DNA of 64,000 nt from RGIG6165 sp045545175 (lineage in GTDB: Bacteria > Bacillota > Clostridia > Oscillospirales > Feifaniaceae), in assembly GCA_045545175.1 (NCBI GenBank), contig JAZQAK010000047.1, positions 1-64,000 on the forward strand, given 5' to 3'. The position numbers and the translations under genes are program-made. Below, piece by piece: positions 41,542 to 51,596 of this stretch; within the stretch, counting starts at the first letter, position 1, and each line of letters starts with the position of its first letter. The notes under the pieces were generated by a model, which saw only the letters and a list, made by a program, of their open reading frames with translations, was not told the DNA's origin and made no database searches.

Positions 41542-42896
41542 TATATTGCCGCGTCTATCGCTTCAGCGATATTTTTACAGCTTATTATTTTTACACCCTG
41601 TCGCATCTTTACGTTAGCTGAATGCGGTACAATAAATTCTTTGTAACCGAGCCTTACAGCTTCATCAATACGATTTTCGATATAAGGAACAGATCTAAGC
41701 TCACCTGCAAGACCTACCTCCCCTACTGCGATTAAACCTTCGTGAACGGGTTTATCAAGAAAACTCGAGGCAATTGACAATACTATGGCAACATCACCTG
41801 ACGGTTCTGTAAAACGAAGACCGCCGATTACATTTATAAACGTATCACAAGAAGAAACCCTCAGTCCTGCTCTCTTTTCTATGACCGCAAGCAGCATTGC
41901 TGCCCTGTTAGGATCAATACCATTAGCCGTTCTTCTGGGATTGCCGTAAGGCACCTGAAGAAGTAATGCCTGCACTTCGGATAATATGGGACGTGACCCT
42001 TCCATCATCGCTACTGTGCATGAACCCGATACGTTTGAAGGTTTACCTGACAAAAGCGAAACTGACGGATTTTCAACACATTCAAGTCCTTTTGAAGTCA
42101 TATCAAAAATACCGATTTCATTGGTAGATCCAAAACGGTTTTTTACTGCCCTCAAAATCCTGCAACTTAAGTTTTTGTCCCCTTCAAAATAAAGAACAAC
42201 GTCTACCATATGCTCAAGCACCTTTGGACCTGCGATAGAGCCTTCTTTATTTATATGTCCGACAAATATCATCGTAATATCTTTGGTTTTTGCAAAATCA
42301 GTAAGCTGTAATGCACATTCTTTCAACTGACTGATACTTCCGGGGATAGATGATATTTCCGAAGAATATGTAGTTTGTATCGAGTCAATAATTACTATTT
42401 CGGGCAGTTCCTTCTCTATAACAGACATAATTTTGGAAATCTCAGTCTGTGTAAGAAGTTTCAAATTGTCGCTGTGTACGTCGAGACGCTTTGCACGCAA
42501 CTTTAACTGTGATAACGATTCTTCGCCCGAAATATACAGAATTTTGGTGTTTGTGAGGCATTGGCATAACTGCAGAAGTATTGTAGACTTACCTATGCCG
42601 GGATCACCGCCTATAAGAGAAACAGACCCTTTAACAATACCACCGCCGAAAACCCGGTCAAGTTCAGTAAGTCCCGTTATCATTCTGTGACTGTCGGTAA
42701 CTTCTATTTCATCAAGTTTGACCGGTTTTGAAACGTTATACTCATCTCTGTTTGATACTCTTTTTACGGATTTCGTTTCTCTGACTTCTTCTTCCATAGT
42801 GTTCCACTCACCGCAACCGGGACATCTGCCGTTCCATTTCGGAGATTCAAAACCACAAGTACTACATATGAATACGGTTTTCTTAACTTCAGCCAT
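41541..42896 (-). CDS. radA: DNA repair protein RadA/Sms
   Basis: 451-aa branch-migration ATPase of recombination. N-terminal C4 zinc finger (CSTCG... CPGCGEW), Walker A GGDPGIGKST, RadA motif KNRFGSTNEIG, and a C-terminal Lon-like domain (GLRFTEPSGDVAIVLSIASS... GEVGLAGELRSVP). It follows the hydrolase gene by 5 bp on the minus strand. Confidence 0.97.
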   Translation of the reverse strand: MAEVKKTVFICSTCGFESPKWNGRCPGCGEWNTMEEEVRETKSVKRVSNRDEYNVSKPVKLDEIEVTDSHRMITGLTELDRVFGGGIVKGSVSLIGGDPGIGKSTILLQLCQCLTNTKILYISGEESLSQLKLRAKRLDVHSDNLKLLTQTEISKIMSVIEKELPEIVIIDSIQTTYSSEISSIPGSISQLKECALQLTDFAKTKDITMIFVGHINKEGSIAGPKVLEHMVDVVLYFEGDKNLSCRILRAVKNRFGSTNEIGIFDMTSKGLECVENPSVSLLSGKPSNVSGSCTVAMMEGSRPILSEVQALLLQVPYGNPRRTANGIDPNRAAMLLAVIEKRAGLRVSSCDTFINVIGGLRFTEPSGDVAIVLSIASSFLDKPVHEGLIAVGEVGLAGELRSVPYIENRIDEAVRLGYKEFIVPHSANVKMRQGVKIISCKNIAEAIDAAI

Positions 42897-42901
42897 TTAT
42901 A

Positions 42902-43657
42902 TTAACCCGTAACTTCAACAATATTTGTTTCCTGATATTGTGATAAAATCCAATAAAAAGCGGTTTCCATATCAATTTGATGTCCGCCGTCAAAAATATC
43001 AAGAAAAACTCGAGCATCCGGATATTTTGCTAATATTGTTTGATATAATTCCATACTGTGTGACATTGGAACGACCTTATCGAACTTGCCGTGGAATATT
43101 TTAAGATTTGCTTTTGCGATATTGTCAACGTAAGTCATCGGTGACCTTTTTCTCATCTCTTCAATATCGTTATTGCAGCAATCATAAACGTGCTTACTGT
43201 ATCTCTCGTTCTGATGTGTCCATTTTTCCAGATCGGTTATAGGTACGTATGCACCGATAGCCTTAAAATATTCAGGACACATACCTGCCATCAATAAAGA
43301 CATATGACCGCCGCCGCTGAGTCCCAATAAGAAAATGTTGTCTTTATCAACGTTTTCGTTTTCAATAACGTAGTCAATTGCATCTTTTATATCTTGTCTT
43401 GCATATTCAGAGCCGCATGCCTGCAGATAATTGGGATTCTTAATTTTGTTCAGACCTCTGAATTCTGGCAATAACAAATTAAAATCATATTTTTCTGCAT
43501 AAGGAAGCATATTCTTAATCTGATTAAAACGGTCAAAACTCCATGTATGTAATCCGACTAAGAGCGGTCGCTTAGTGTCTGATTCGGATTTGTAAAATAA
43601 CGACGGTTGCATCGTTGAATCCAATGTTGATTTTATCCATATTTCTCTCTGTTCCAT
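42902..43657 (-). CDS. Alpha/beta hydrolase, prolyl-oligopeptidase-like
   Basis: 251-aa serine hydrolase: nucleophile Ser114 in GLSGGGHMS, acid Asp in HGKFDKVVP, His in DGGHQID. No signal peptide. The lid-less short form resembles acetyl xylan esterase/dipeptidyl-peptidase-like enzymes; substrate unknown. GGAGGTAT before ATG; PHP-domain gene 11 bp upstream in the same direction. Confidence 0.85.
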   Translation of the reverse strand: MEQREIWIKSTLDSTMQPSLFYKSESDTKRPLLVGLHTWSFDRFNQIKNMLPYAEKYDFNLLLPEFRGLNKIKNPNYLQACGSEYARQDIKDAIDYVIENENVDKDNIFLLGLSGGGHMSLLMAGMCPEYFKAIGAYVPITDLEKWTHQNERYSKHVYDCCNNDIEEMRKRSPMTYVDNIAKANLKIFHGKFDKVVPMSHSMELYQTILAKYPDARVFLDIFDGGHQIDMETAFYWILSQYQETNIVEVTG

Positions 43658-43668
43658 ATTTATACCTC

Positions 43669-44682
43669 CTAAAATTCCAGTTCATCTCTAAAGAAGCCAC
43701 GTGTATCGGCAAATTTGCCATATCTGTCTACAATAGATACTCTGACGAATTTTGCACGGTCATCAATTTCAAAATCTGCCGAGTTAATCGTCTCCCCTTT
43801 ATTGGCATACTTCCTGCGGGGATTTTTACTTCCGGTAAATACCGTAATCTGCTCTACGTCCGAACATTCTATGTGAATTTTGTTTCCTGTCATAGATACT
43901 TCCTTGAATAACGGTCCCATTGAAGAATACATCTCACCGTTCTCCATTGCAGAAATCACTGAATCATATGTAAAGTTGTCCGGCATAATCATAGTAAATG
44001 CACCGAATGAATCGAATCCAACAGAATCAGCGGGTAATTTATTATGATTATCATCACCACTGTGGCAGAATACTCTTTTGCCGCACAAAAGCATCTTATC
44101 ATAAAGCCTTCCATTATATTCAAGTCGTCCAATCATATAAGCGCCATAATTGCACATTTCCATGCTGAAATAGCCTTCATACTCAAGTGTCTCCGCCTCA
44201 TCTTCCATAGACCACCACGGATGATTATAAGCTACTATATATCCGTTTTCTTTTGCGGTTTTAATGAGTTCGTTTATATAGGCTACCGAATACTCTCGCG
44301 GTTTTTGAACACCGACTTTTTTCAGCTTTTCCTTATCTTCTGCAGACATGTACTTACAGTATTTCGGGTCATAGCAAACGATAGCTTCGTTTTCAGGGTC
44401 GCGTGCAAAGAGATTAAAATGTACTTCCTTCTCATACGGATCTGCACGACATTCTGAATTAGTCCTCACGTACGTTTCATATCCGGTTAAGGCAATAAAT
44501 TCATCATCACTTAAATATGAATGGCTTTTTGGTCTTTCATGGTCGGTAATCGCAAGAATTGAGTAACCGTGAGCCTTATACATATCTTTAAGTTCCTGAG
44601 GTGTTTTCTTGCCGTCAGAAAAAACACTATGGCAATGCAAATTTGCCTTATACTGCTTTTTTAAAGGTGATATCAGATACAT
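43669..44682 (-). CDS. PHP-domain metal-dependent phosphoesterase-like protein
   Basis: 337 aa. PHP motifs LHCHSVFSDGKKTPQEL, AITDHE, AYNHPWW and CHSGDDNHN provide metal ligands; a C-terminal beta-rich part (from about residue 260, MTGNKIHIECSDVEQITVF) is CehA/McbA-like. Cytosolic. With the hydrolase downstream it looks like a small catabolic pair; the reaction is not known. AGAGGC before ATG. Confidence 0.82.
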   Translation of the reverse strand: MYLISPLKKQYKANLHCHSVFSDGKKTPQELKDMYKAHGYSILAITDHERPKSHSYLSDDEFIALTGYETYVRTNSECRADPYEKEVHFNLFARDPENEAIVCYDPKYCKYMSAEDKEKLKKVGVQKPREYSVAYINELIKTAKENGYIVAYNHPWWSMEDEAETLEYEGYFSMEMCNYGAYMIGRLEYNGRLYDKMLLCGKRVFCHSGDDNHNKLPADSVGFDSFGAFTMIMPDNFTYDSVISAMENGEMYSSMGPLFKEVSMTGNKIHIECSDVEQITVFTGSKNPRRKYANKGETINSADFEIDDRAKFVRVSIVDRYGKFADTRGFFRDELEF

Positions 44683-45002
44683 ATAACATGCCTCTTTTAT
44701 TTTTCTATAAGTAATATTATATCACAAAATAATTAAAGGACAATGCTTTTAGTAAAGCATTATCCTTTATATTTAATCAAATTTTTAATGGGAAACGTCT
44801 ATAAAATTATAATACACCTAATAAAATATCGTTGGTAGTTTTAAACTTACGTAAGATTAATTTCTATCGTCTATATTATATCTCAGTATATGTGGCAATT
44901 CTTATTCGTTATAAAACAATTTTTGTTATTCAAAATAAATTATATTGACGGATATTTAAAAAATTGTTATATTAATATAAAATATATTAATAGGTGGTTA
45001 AT
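44683..45002. promoter_or_regulatory. Divergent control region of the PHP gene and the LysR regulator
   Basis: Leftward promoter TTGTCC (44743-44738)-16-TATAAT (44721-44716, with TG one base upstream); rightward promoter TTGACG (44945-44950)-17-TATATT (44968-44973). A 34-bp inverted repeat with 15-bp arms (44735-44768, AAAGGA..AATGCTTT) covers the leftward -35 and could be an operator or an orphan terminator. 44770-44944 is AT-rich without visible genes. Confidence 0.6.
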
Positions 45003-45893
45003 ATGACAAGATATATTGCTCTTTGCAAAATAATTGAATTGGGAAGCTTTACAAAAGCTGCTCAATCCTTAGGTTATACTCAGGCAGCGATAAGTCAGAT
45101 GATAAGTTCACTTGAAAAAGAGTTTTCTTTCAAACTCCTCGTAAGAACTCGTACAGGCATAACACTTACTTCGGAAGGTGCTACACTCTACCCTCTTATT
45201 CAAAAATCAGTTTACGTTCATCAGGACCTTACAGACCGTGTTAACGAAATTAAAGGCTTAAGTTCAGGCGAAGTCAGAATAGGTACTTTCACGAGTATTG
45301 CTCAGCACTGGCTTCCTAAACTGATTAAAGAGTTTAACGAAATATACCCAAATATTAAGTTTATTCTACATCAGGGTGATAATATTACGATACCCGAATG
45401 GATAAAATCTAATAAGGTTGACTTTGGTTTTGTTTCTTACAAGGACACGCCCGATCTTAAACTCGATGAAGTTGATGAAGATTTATATTATGCCGTTTTC
45501 CCCAAAAACCACAGGTTTGCAAAACTTGACAGAATTCCTTTAAAAGAACTTGAAAACGAGCAGTTATTGATGATTGAAGAAGGTACCCCCAATAACGCTA
45601 TCGAAAGATTTAACGAGCTCGGTTTGTATCCGGAAGTAAAATTCAGAATTCAGGATGACTTTACTATACTTTCTATGGTTGAAGAGAACTTCGGAGTTAG
45701 TATTCTCCCCTCTCTCGTTCTCAAAAGAGCGTCGTACGATTACAACTCGGTACCAACCGATCCACCTATTCACAGAAAAATATATCTCGCATATCAGAAC
45801 GTAGGACTTATGTCGATGGCGGCACAAAAATTTATGGAATTTGCAAAAAAAAGACTTCCAAACGTAATTATGGATATAAAAAAGACCTTGTGA
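45003..45893 (+). CDS. LysR family transcriptional regulator
   Basis: 296 aa with an N-terminal winged HTH (FTKAAQSLGYTQAAISQMISSLEKEF) and a periplasmic-binding-like effector domain (SSGEVRIGTFTSIAQHWLPKLIKEFNEIYPNIKF). ATG 45003 after AGGTGG. It is divergent from the PHP/hydrolase genes, the usual LysR target arrangement, and convergent with the liv operon. Confidence 0.92.
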   Translation: MTRYIALCKIIELGSFTKAAQSLGYTQAAISQMISSLEKEFSFKLLVRTRTGITLTSEGATLYPLIQKSVYVHQDLTDRVNEIKGLSSGEVRIGTFTSIAQHWLPKLIKEFNEIYPNIKFILHQGDNITIPEWIKSNKVDFGFVSYKDTPDLKLDEVDEDLYYAVFPKNHRFAKLDRIPLKELENEQLLMIEEGTPNNAIERFNELGLYPEVKFRIQDDFTILSMVEENFGVSILPSLVLKRASYDYNSVPTDPPIHRKIYLAYQNVGLMSMAAQKFMEFAKKRLPNVIMDIKKTL

Positions 45894-45912
45894 TAAACAC
45901 AAGGTCTTTAAT
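45880..45912. terminator. Bidirectional terminator, LysR gene/liv operon
   Basis: AAAGACCTTGTG-ataaa-CACAAGGTCTTT; the LysR stop codon lies in the loop. Confidence 0.85.
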
Positions 45913-45913
45913 T

Positions 45914-46624
45914 TTAGCCACCAAGGTAGGCTTTTCTGACTTTATCGCTTGCTGCAAGTTCTTCACCTGTACCTGAAAGGGTTATTTTACCAGTTTCAAG
46001 AACATATGCACGTGTAGCAACAGAAAGCGCCATTTGAGCATTCTGTTCAACGAGAAGTATGGTTGTACCTGCTTCGTGAAGTTCCTTGATTATATCAAAG
46101 ATTTGCTCTACCAGAAGAGGAGCAAGACCCATTGAAGGTTCATCAAGCATAAGAAGTTTAGGCTTACTCATAAGTGCTCTGCCCATAGCGAGCATCTGCT
46201 GTTCACCGCCTGAAAGCGTACCTGCGATCTGCTTACGACGTTCTTTAAGTCTCGGAAAACGTGTGAAAACGTCTTCTTTAGATGCTGCAATAGTTGACTT
46301 ATCCTGTGTATATGCACCCATTTCAAGGTTCTCTTCCACAGTCATATTAAGGAACACTCTTCTTCCCTCAGGAACATGAGCAAGACCCATATCTACTATT
46401 TTGTGTGGCGGAATGTGAGCAATTGAACTGTCGTTAAAATCAATGCTGCCTGTTTTTGATCTGAGCAGACCGGAAATAGTTTTGAGGATTGTACTCTTAC
46501 CTGCGCCGTTTGCACCAATAAGAGTAACAATTTCACCTTCATTAACTTCAAAGGAGACGCCTTTTATAGCATGAATAGCGCCGTAATATACGTTTATATC
46601 ATCGATTTTTAAAAGCGGTGCCAT
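45914..46624 (-). CDS. livF: Branched-chain amino acid ABC transporter, ATPase LivF
   Basis: 236-aa ABC ATPase: INVYYGAIHAIKGVSF start, Walker A GANGAGKST, signature LSGGEQQML, Walker B LLMLDEPSMGLAP typical of LivF. Last gene of the operon; starts at the last base of livG. Confidence 0.95.
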   Translation of the reverse strand: MAPLLKIDDINVYYGAIHAIKGVSFEVNEGEIVTLIGANGAGKSTILKTISGLLRSKTGSIDFNDSSIAHIPPHKIVDMGLAHVPEGRRVFLNMTVEENLEMGAYTQDKSTIAASKEDVFTRFPRLKERRKQIAGTLSGGEQQMLAMGRALMSKPKLLMLDEPSMGLAPLLVEQIFDIIKELHEAGTTILLVEQNAQMALSVATRAYVLETGKITLSGTGEELAASDKVRKAYLGG

Positions 46625-47457
46625 TACTTATCCTCCTTTTTATTACCAAGATATGCTTCGATAACCTTGGGATTATTCTGAATTTCACTCGGTGTACCTT
46701 TAGCGATTATTTTACCGTAGTTAAGAACTACAATACCTTCGCAAATACCCATAACAAGATTCATATCATGCTCGATAAGAAGAATTGCTATTCCAAATGT
46801 ATCTCTTATCTTTCTGATATTTTCCATAAGTTCGGCTGTTTCCGAAGGATTCATACCTGCCGCAGGCTCATCAAGAAGAAGAAGCTTTGGTTCCGTTGCA
46901 AGTGCACGTACAATTTCAAGCCTTCTCTGCGCACCGTAAGGAAGTGAACCTGCCTGATGATCCGCAAGATCCTGCATATCAAATATAGAAAGCAGTTCGA
47001 GAGCACGTTCATGAGCCTTTTTTTCCGATTTCCAATATGAAGGAAGGCGGAAAACATCGGACAGCATATTTGAATGAATATGATTGTGTAAACCGATTTT
47101 AACGTTTTCTTCAACAGTCTGTGAATTGAAAAGTCTGATATTCTGGAAAGTACGGGCAATACCTGCGCGGTTTACCTGCGTAACGTTCATATTACTTGTA
47201 TCCTGACCGTTAAGAAGTATCGTACCTCTTGTAGGCTGGTATACCTTAGTAAGAAGGTTAAAGACAGTAGTTTTACCTGCACCGTTAGGACCGATAAGAC
47301 CTGCAATTTCAGTTTTACCGATTATAAGGTCAAGTTCATCAACAGCGGTAAGACCGCCGAAATCGATACCAAGGTGATGCGCTTCAAGTACAGGTACGTC
47401 ATTGATATCTCTTTCCGGAATAATTGACTTACTCGGAACGGGTACCATTTTACTCAT
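46624..47457 (-). CDS. livG: Branched-chain amino acid ABC transporter, ATPase LivG
   Basis: 277-aa ABC ATPase: HHLGIDFGGLTAVDELDL start, Walker A GPNGAGKTT, LivG-specific GIARTFQNIRLF and a C-terminal helix (NNPKVIEAYLGN). It has an extra 25-residue N-terminus. Overlaps livM by 8 bp. Confidence 0.95.
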   Translation of the reverse strand: MSKMVPVPSKSIIPERDINDVPVLEAHHLGIDFGGLTAVDELDLIIGKTEIAGLIGPNGAGKTTVFNLLTKVYQPTRGTILLNGQDTSNMNVTQVNRAGIARTFQNIRLFNSQTVEENVKIGLHNHIHSNMLSDVFRLPSYWKSEKKAHERALELLSIFDMQDLADHQAGSLPYGAQRRLEIVRALATEPKLLLLDEPAAGMNPSETAELMENIRKIRDTFGIAILLIEHDMNLVMGICEGIVVLNYGKIIAKGTPSEIQNNPKVIEAYLGNKKEDK

Positions 47458-48538
47458 TGTCCGCCACCTCCTTAACTGAATGTTTATTTTTCTTAAAGCA
47501 TTTGCTTATCTTAAATGAAATAATCTCTCTGAGCTGCTTTGCCTTTTCACTGTTTGTGAGGAGCATAATTACAACGAGTACTATTGCATATATAAGCATA
47601 CGGTAATCGGCATATTCTCTCAAAAGTTCGGGCAGCATATAAAGAATGGTAGTTGCCACTATTGAACCGAAGATATTACCCATACCGCCGAGAACTACGA
47701 ATACAAGTACGAGTATCGAAGTATTAAAATCAAATTTCTTAGCAATGATGGTAGAATAATTCATTGCATATAATGCACCTGCCATACCTGCGAAAGCAGC
47801 AGATGTGATAAATGCCTGTAATTTGTATTTTGTAATATTGATACCAACTGATTCAGCAGCAATTCTGTTATCCCTGATAGCCATGATAGCACGTCCGCCA
47901 CGGCTCTTTATAAGGTTAAGGACAACAAAAAGAGTTACAAGTACAAGAATTATACCTGCACTAAACGTAGCAATTTTGGGAACACCTACTGCGCCCTGAG
48001 GTCCTTTAAGAATTACGGTACCGTTTGTCATACCTAATGACTGGATATCAGTAATTCCGATATGAAGGCCCTTTGCATCTACACCGACGTAGAGACAGTT
48101 AATAATATTCTTAATTATTTCACCAAATGCAAGCGTAACGATAGCAAGATAGTCGCCCTGAAGTCTGAGTACAGGAACGCCTATTATAAGACCGGCAATA
48201 CCTGCAAGTATACCGCCAACAAGAATAGCTAAAGCAAGTCTGAGAGGCTCCGAAGGAACGACGTTTTGGAGTGAAATTGCAGCTATAACACCGCTGAATG
48301 CACCTACACTCATAAAACCGGCATGTCCGAGTGAAAGTTCACCAAGTACACCTACGGTAAGATTGAGTGAAATTGCCATAACAACGTATGCGCAGATAGG
48401 TATAAGCTGACCTTTGAGAGAGTTACTGAGCATACCTGCTGACTGCATAGGATTCAAGATTAAAAACGCTGCAATTACTATCAGATATGAAGCGAGATTT
48501 AAACCTGATGTTTTGTTTAATTTTTTCATATCTCTCAC
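47450..48538 (-). CDS. livM: Branched-chain amino acid ABC transporter, permease LivM
   Basis: 362-aa permease with about nine helices and the family EAA-like loop AIRDNRIAAESVGINITKYKLQAF plus GELSLGHAGFMSVGAFSG. One base separates it from livH. Forms the membrane channel with LivH. Confidence 0.95.
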   Translation of the reverse strand: MRDMKKLNKTSGLNLASYLIVIAAFLILNPMQSAGMLSNSLKGQLIPICAYVVMAISLNLTVGVLGELSLGHAGFMSVGAFSGVIAAISLQNVVPSEPLRLALAILVGGILAGIAGLIIGVPVLRLQGDYLAIVTLAFGEIIKNIINCLYVGVDAKGLHIGITDIQSLGMTNGTVILKGPQGAVGVPKIATFSAGIILVLVTLFVVLNLIKSRGGRAIMAIRDNRIAAESVGINITKYKLQAFITSAAFAGMAGALYAMNYSTIIAKKFDFNTSILVLVFVVLGGMGNIFGSIVATTILYMLPELLREYADYRMLIYAIVLVVIMLLTNSEKAKQLREIISFKISKCFKKNKHSVKEVADNE

Positions 48539-49423
48539 CTACACTTTCTCGTTGATCTTCTTGCCGAGAATACCCGTAGGTCTTACAAGAAGAACGATAA
48601 TAAGAACAGCAAAAACGATTGCATCGGAAAGCTGCATAGAGATGTACGACTTACCGAGAATTTCAATAAGACCGAGAAGTATACCGCCTATCATAGCACC
48701 GGGAATTGAACCAATACCGCCGAAAACTGCAGCAGTGAAGGCTTTTATACCGGGCATAGAACCCGTAGTCGGAACAAGGCTGTTGTATGAAGAACAAAGA
48801 AGTACACCTGCAATAGCCGCAAGAGCACTACCTATAGCAAAGGTAACTGAAATAGTAACGTTAACGTTAATACCCATAAGCTGAGCAGCACCTTTATCCT
48901 CAGACACAGCTCTCATTGCTTTACCGATTTTAGTTTTAGAAGTGAAAACAGTAAGTCCTATCATAATTACGATACACGAAAGCACAGTAATAATAGATTC
49001 AGACGTAATAATAAGCTGTCCGTCAAAAAGCTTTATGGATTCGATATTCTTTACGACAGAAGTAAAGGTTTTCGGTGCACTTCCCCAAATAATAAGAGCA
49101 GCATTCTGCAGAAAATAACTTACACCGATAGCAGTGATAAGAACTGCAAGTGACGGAGCAGATCTAAGCGGTTTATATGCAAGAAACTCAATAAGAATAC
49201 CCAACACGGTACATACAGCCATAGCAATAACTATTGACACGAGTACGGGCAGTCCAAGATAAGTTGTGCTACAGAAAGATATGTATGCACCAACCATAAT
49301 TACGTCGCCATGTGCAAAGTTAAGCATTTTGGCAATACCGTATACCATCGTATAACCGAGAGCTATAATTGCATAAACACTACCAAGACTTATTCCGTTA
49401 ATTAAATTAGAAAGGAATGTCAT
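48539..49423 (-). CDS. livH: Branched-chain amino acid ABC transporter, permease LivH
   Basis: 294-aa permease with about eight helices; LINGISLGSVYAIIALGYTMVYGIAKMLNFAHGD is the LivH start and MRAVSEDKGAAQLMGINV its coupling loop. Separated from the binding-protein gene by a hairpin that probably lowers its expression relative to it. Confidence 0.95.
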   Translation of the reverse strand: MTFLSNLINGISLGSVYAIIALGYTMVYGIAKMLNFAHGDVIMVGAYISFCSTTYLGLPVLVSIVIAMAVCTVLGILIEFLAYKPLRSAPSLAVLITAIGVSYFLQNAALIIWGSAPKTFTSVVKNIESIKLFDGQLIITSESIITVLSCIVIMIGLTVFTSKTKIGKAMRAVSEDKGAAQLMGINVNVTISVTFAIGSALAAIAGVLLCSSYNSLVPTTGSMPGIKAFTAAVFGGIGSIPGAMIGGILLGLIEILGKSYISMQLSDAIVFAVLIIVLLVRPTGILGKKINEKV

Positions 49424-49467
49424 ATATATTACCTCATTTATATTTTAAGGGAAATACTAATACAGAA

Positions 49468-49499
49468 AACAAAGGGGTTATTTAAAACCCCTTTGTTTA
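49468..49499 (-). terminator. Intercistronic terminator-like hairpin after the binding-protein gene
   Basis: AAACAAAGGGGTT stem with its complement and flanking T's, located between binding-protein stop and livH. Likely partial termination giving more binding protein than permease. Confidence 0.75.
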
Positions 49500-49515
49500 A
49501 AGGATAGTATTTAAA

Positions 49516-50730
49516 TTACATACCAACGTATTTGCCACCCTGGATAACCATACCCTTGGGAGACTTTGAAACTTCGCCTGTTGCTGACCATGTAACGTCC
49601 TGACCGGTAAGACCGTCGAATGAGAAGTCAGGATTTGTGAACTGAGCAACGAGGAGGTCGCAAATTTCTTCTGCAGACATATCACCTGTTATGTTGTTAG
49701 CCTTACATGCGTTGTAGAGTGCGTATACGCAGTCGTAAGCATCTGCAGCAAACTGGTTAGGTGTATCACCGTACTTAGCTTCGTAGTTAGCAACGAAGTT
49801 CTTTGTAAGATCATCTTCAGCGTCAGCTGAGAAAGGTGTGAGAAGCATTACGCCTTCTGCAAGTGTTGTGTCGAAGTTTTCGAGAGTAAGGATACCGTCC
49901 ATACCGTCAACACCGAATACCTTTACATCATACTGCATCTTATCTGCCTGAGCAAGGATAAGTGAAGCAGGTGTATAGTAGATGGGAAGGAAGAGAAGGT
50001 CTGCGCCTGCAGCCTTAGCATCGTTAAGCTGAGCTGTGAAGTCGTTAGCTGAGTCATCAGTGAATGTTGTAACACTTACAACGTTGAGGCCGAGAGTTTC
50101 AGCTTCAGAAACGAACTTCTGGTAGATACCTGTTGAATAAGCATCACCGTTGTTGTAGATGATAGCAATGTTTGTACCTAAGTTCTGTTCCTTGATGTAC
50201 TGAGCAGAAGCGATACCCTGGTTAGGATCTGTGAAGCAGATCTGGAACACGTTATCCTTACGGGGGATCATTACGTTGCCGCTTTCATCAGGCTGACCGC
50301 CGATAACGTCTGTTGATGAAGCAGAAGGTGTAAGTGTGAAGATTCTGTCAGCATTTGTTTCAGCAGATACTGCAATGCAGGGACCTGTTGTAACTGTACC
50401 AACGAGAATCTGGAGACCCCAGTCCTTAAGGTTGTTGTAAGCGTTTACAGACTTTTCTGCGTCATGTTCGTCATCCTGGAAGTTAAGTTCGAACTGAACT
50501 GTATCGCCGAGTGCATTGATTTCTGCAACAGCGAGTTCAGCAGCATTCTTAACAGCCTGACCGTAAATAGCTGCGCCGCCTGTTGTGGGACCGATACCGC
50601 CTAACTTAATAGGAGTAACAGTTGTTTCATTGTTGTTAGTTGTGCCTGCTTCTTTACCGCATGCAGCAAAGCATGATACGAGCATTGCTACTGCAAGAAG
50701 TACAGCAAGAATTTTTGTGGACTTTCTCAT
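49516..50730 (-). CDS. livJ: Branched-chain amino acid-binding lipoprotein
   Basis: 404-aa substrate-binding protein of type I periplasmic fold (LGGIGPTTGGAAIYGQAVKNAAELAVAEIN; DDEHDAEKSVNAYN; IYNNGDAYSTG). Lipoprotein signal with lipobox FAAC at about residues 21-24. It captures leucine-type amino acids outside and passes them to LivHM. GGGGAA before ATG. Confidence 0.94.
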   Translation of the reverse strand: MRKSTKILAVLLAVAMLVSCFAACGKEAGTTNNNETTVTPIKLGGIGPTTGGAAIYGQAVKNAAELAVAEINALGDTVQFELNFQDDEHDAEKSVNAYNNLKDWGLQILVGTVTTGPCIAVSAETNADRIFTLTPSASSTDVIGGQPDESGNVMIPRKDNVFQICFTDPNQGIASAQYIKEQNLGTNIAIIYNNGDAYSTGIYQKFVSEAETLGLNVVSVTTFTDDSANDFTAQLNDAKAAGADLLFLPIYYTPASLILAQADKMQYDVKVFGVDGMDGILTLENFDTTLAEGVMLLTPFSADAEDDLTKNFVANYEAKYGDTPNQFAADAYDCVYALYNACKANNITGDMSAEEICDLLVAQFTNPDFSFDGLTGQDVTWSATGEVSKSPKGMVIQGGKYVGM

Positions 50731-50801
50731 TTTGAATTCCCCTTTTTATTTTTAGCCTTTTGGCCTATATTTTCAGCAAAGCTGCTGATTTAATAATTTG
50801 T

Positions 50802-50830
50802 ATTATAACCATATTGCAATCATAAGTAAA
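50802..50830 (-). promoter_or_regulatory. Promoter of the liv operon
   Basis: TTTACT-17-TATAAT on the minus strand. The leader of about 65 nt holds two small hairpins (TCAGCA/GCTGA and GGCC-aaaa-GGC) before the ribosome site; no T-box is visible. Confidence 0.7.
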
Positions 50831-50880
50831 GCAAATAAATATTATACTTTGATAAGTTTTCCTTATGGATACTGAATCGT

Positions 50881-51564
50881 TTAAAAACCTGCCTCGTAAA
50901 ACCGATTTATCGCATTTGTTATCGTTTTTGCGAGTTCATTTCTGTATGTATCGTCTTTAAGAAGTTCAAGTTCTGCCCTGTTAGAAACAAAACCACATTC
51001 AATAAGCACAGCATCACAAGGTGCCTTGTCTAACAGATATATGGAATTTGATGACGGTTTACTTACACGTTTACAACTTTTATTTAAATAAGTATTGTAC
51101 TGATTTTGTATTAAGTCGGCAAGTTCCTTTGAACTTTCAGTATTTTGCGAATAAAACACCTGCAATCCTCGAGCTGATGAAACCGGAAACTTATTGCAAT
51201 GTATACTTACAAAAAGCGCATCACGGTTCTCCTGCATTACCTGAAGGCGTTTACGCATATCATCAAGCTTATGTTCGGATAATGCAGAATCATCCTCTCT
51301 CGTCATTATTACATGGTAACCGCTTGATATAAGATATTTCTTAAGAAGATTTGCAATTTCAAGATTCAGATCTTTTTCAAGCGTATTATCATCTGCAACT
51401 GCACCGCCGTCAAATCCGCCGTGTCCTGCATCAACAATAATTGTTTTGCCGAAACTCGCTATTGCAGCTACACACGAACTGTGCCACTGAAATACAATGA
51501 CAGCAGCCACGGTTAAAACAGAAATGAAGGTTATAATACCATAATTTACTTTCAATTTACTCAC
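50881..51564 (-). CDS. cwlD: N-acetylmuramoyl-L-alanine amidase, CwlD-like
   Basis: 227-aa amidase_3 enzyme: one N-terminal signal/anchor helix (about 8-28), zinc ligands in DAGHGG, LEKDLNLEIA and SIHCNKF, and catalytic Glu in LIECGF. Length and anchor match CwlD, which makes muramic delta-lactam in spore cortex; a vegetative role is also possible. Confidence 0.88.
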   Translation of the reverse strand: MSKLKVNYGIITFISVLTVAAVIVFQWHSSCVAAIASFGKTIIVDAGHGGFDGGAVADDNTLEKDLNLEIANLLKKYLISSGYHVIMTREDDSALSEHKLDDMRKRLQVMQENRDALFVSIHCNKFPVSSARGLQVFYSQNTESSKELADLIQNQYNTYLNKSCKRVSKPSSNSIYLLDKAPCDAVLIECGFVSNRAELELLKDDTYRNELAKTITNAINRFYEAGF

Positions 51565-51596
51565 CGATACATTTTATTAAAAAACGTATCAATAAA

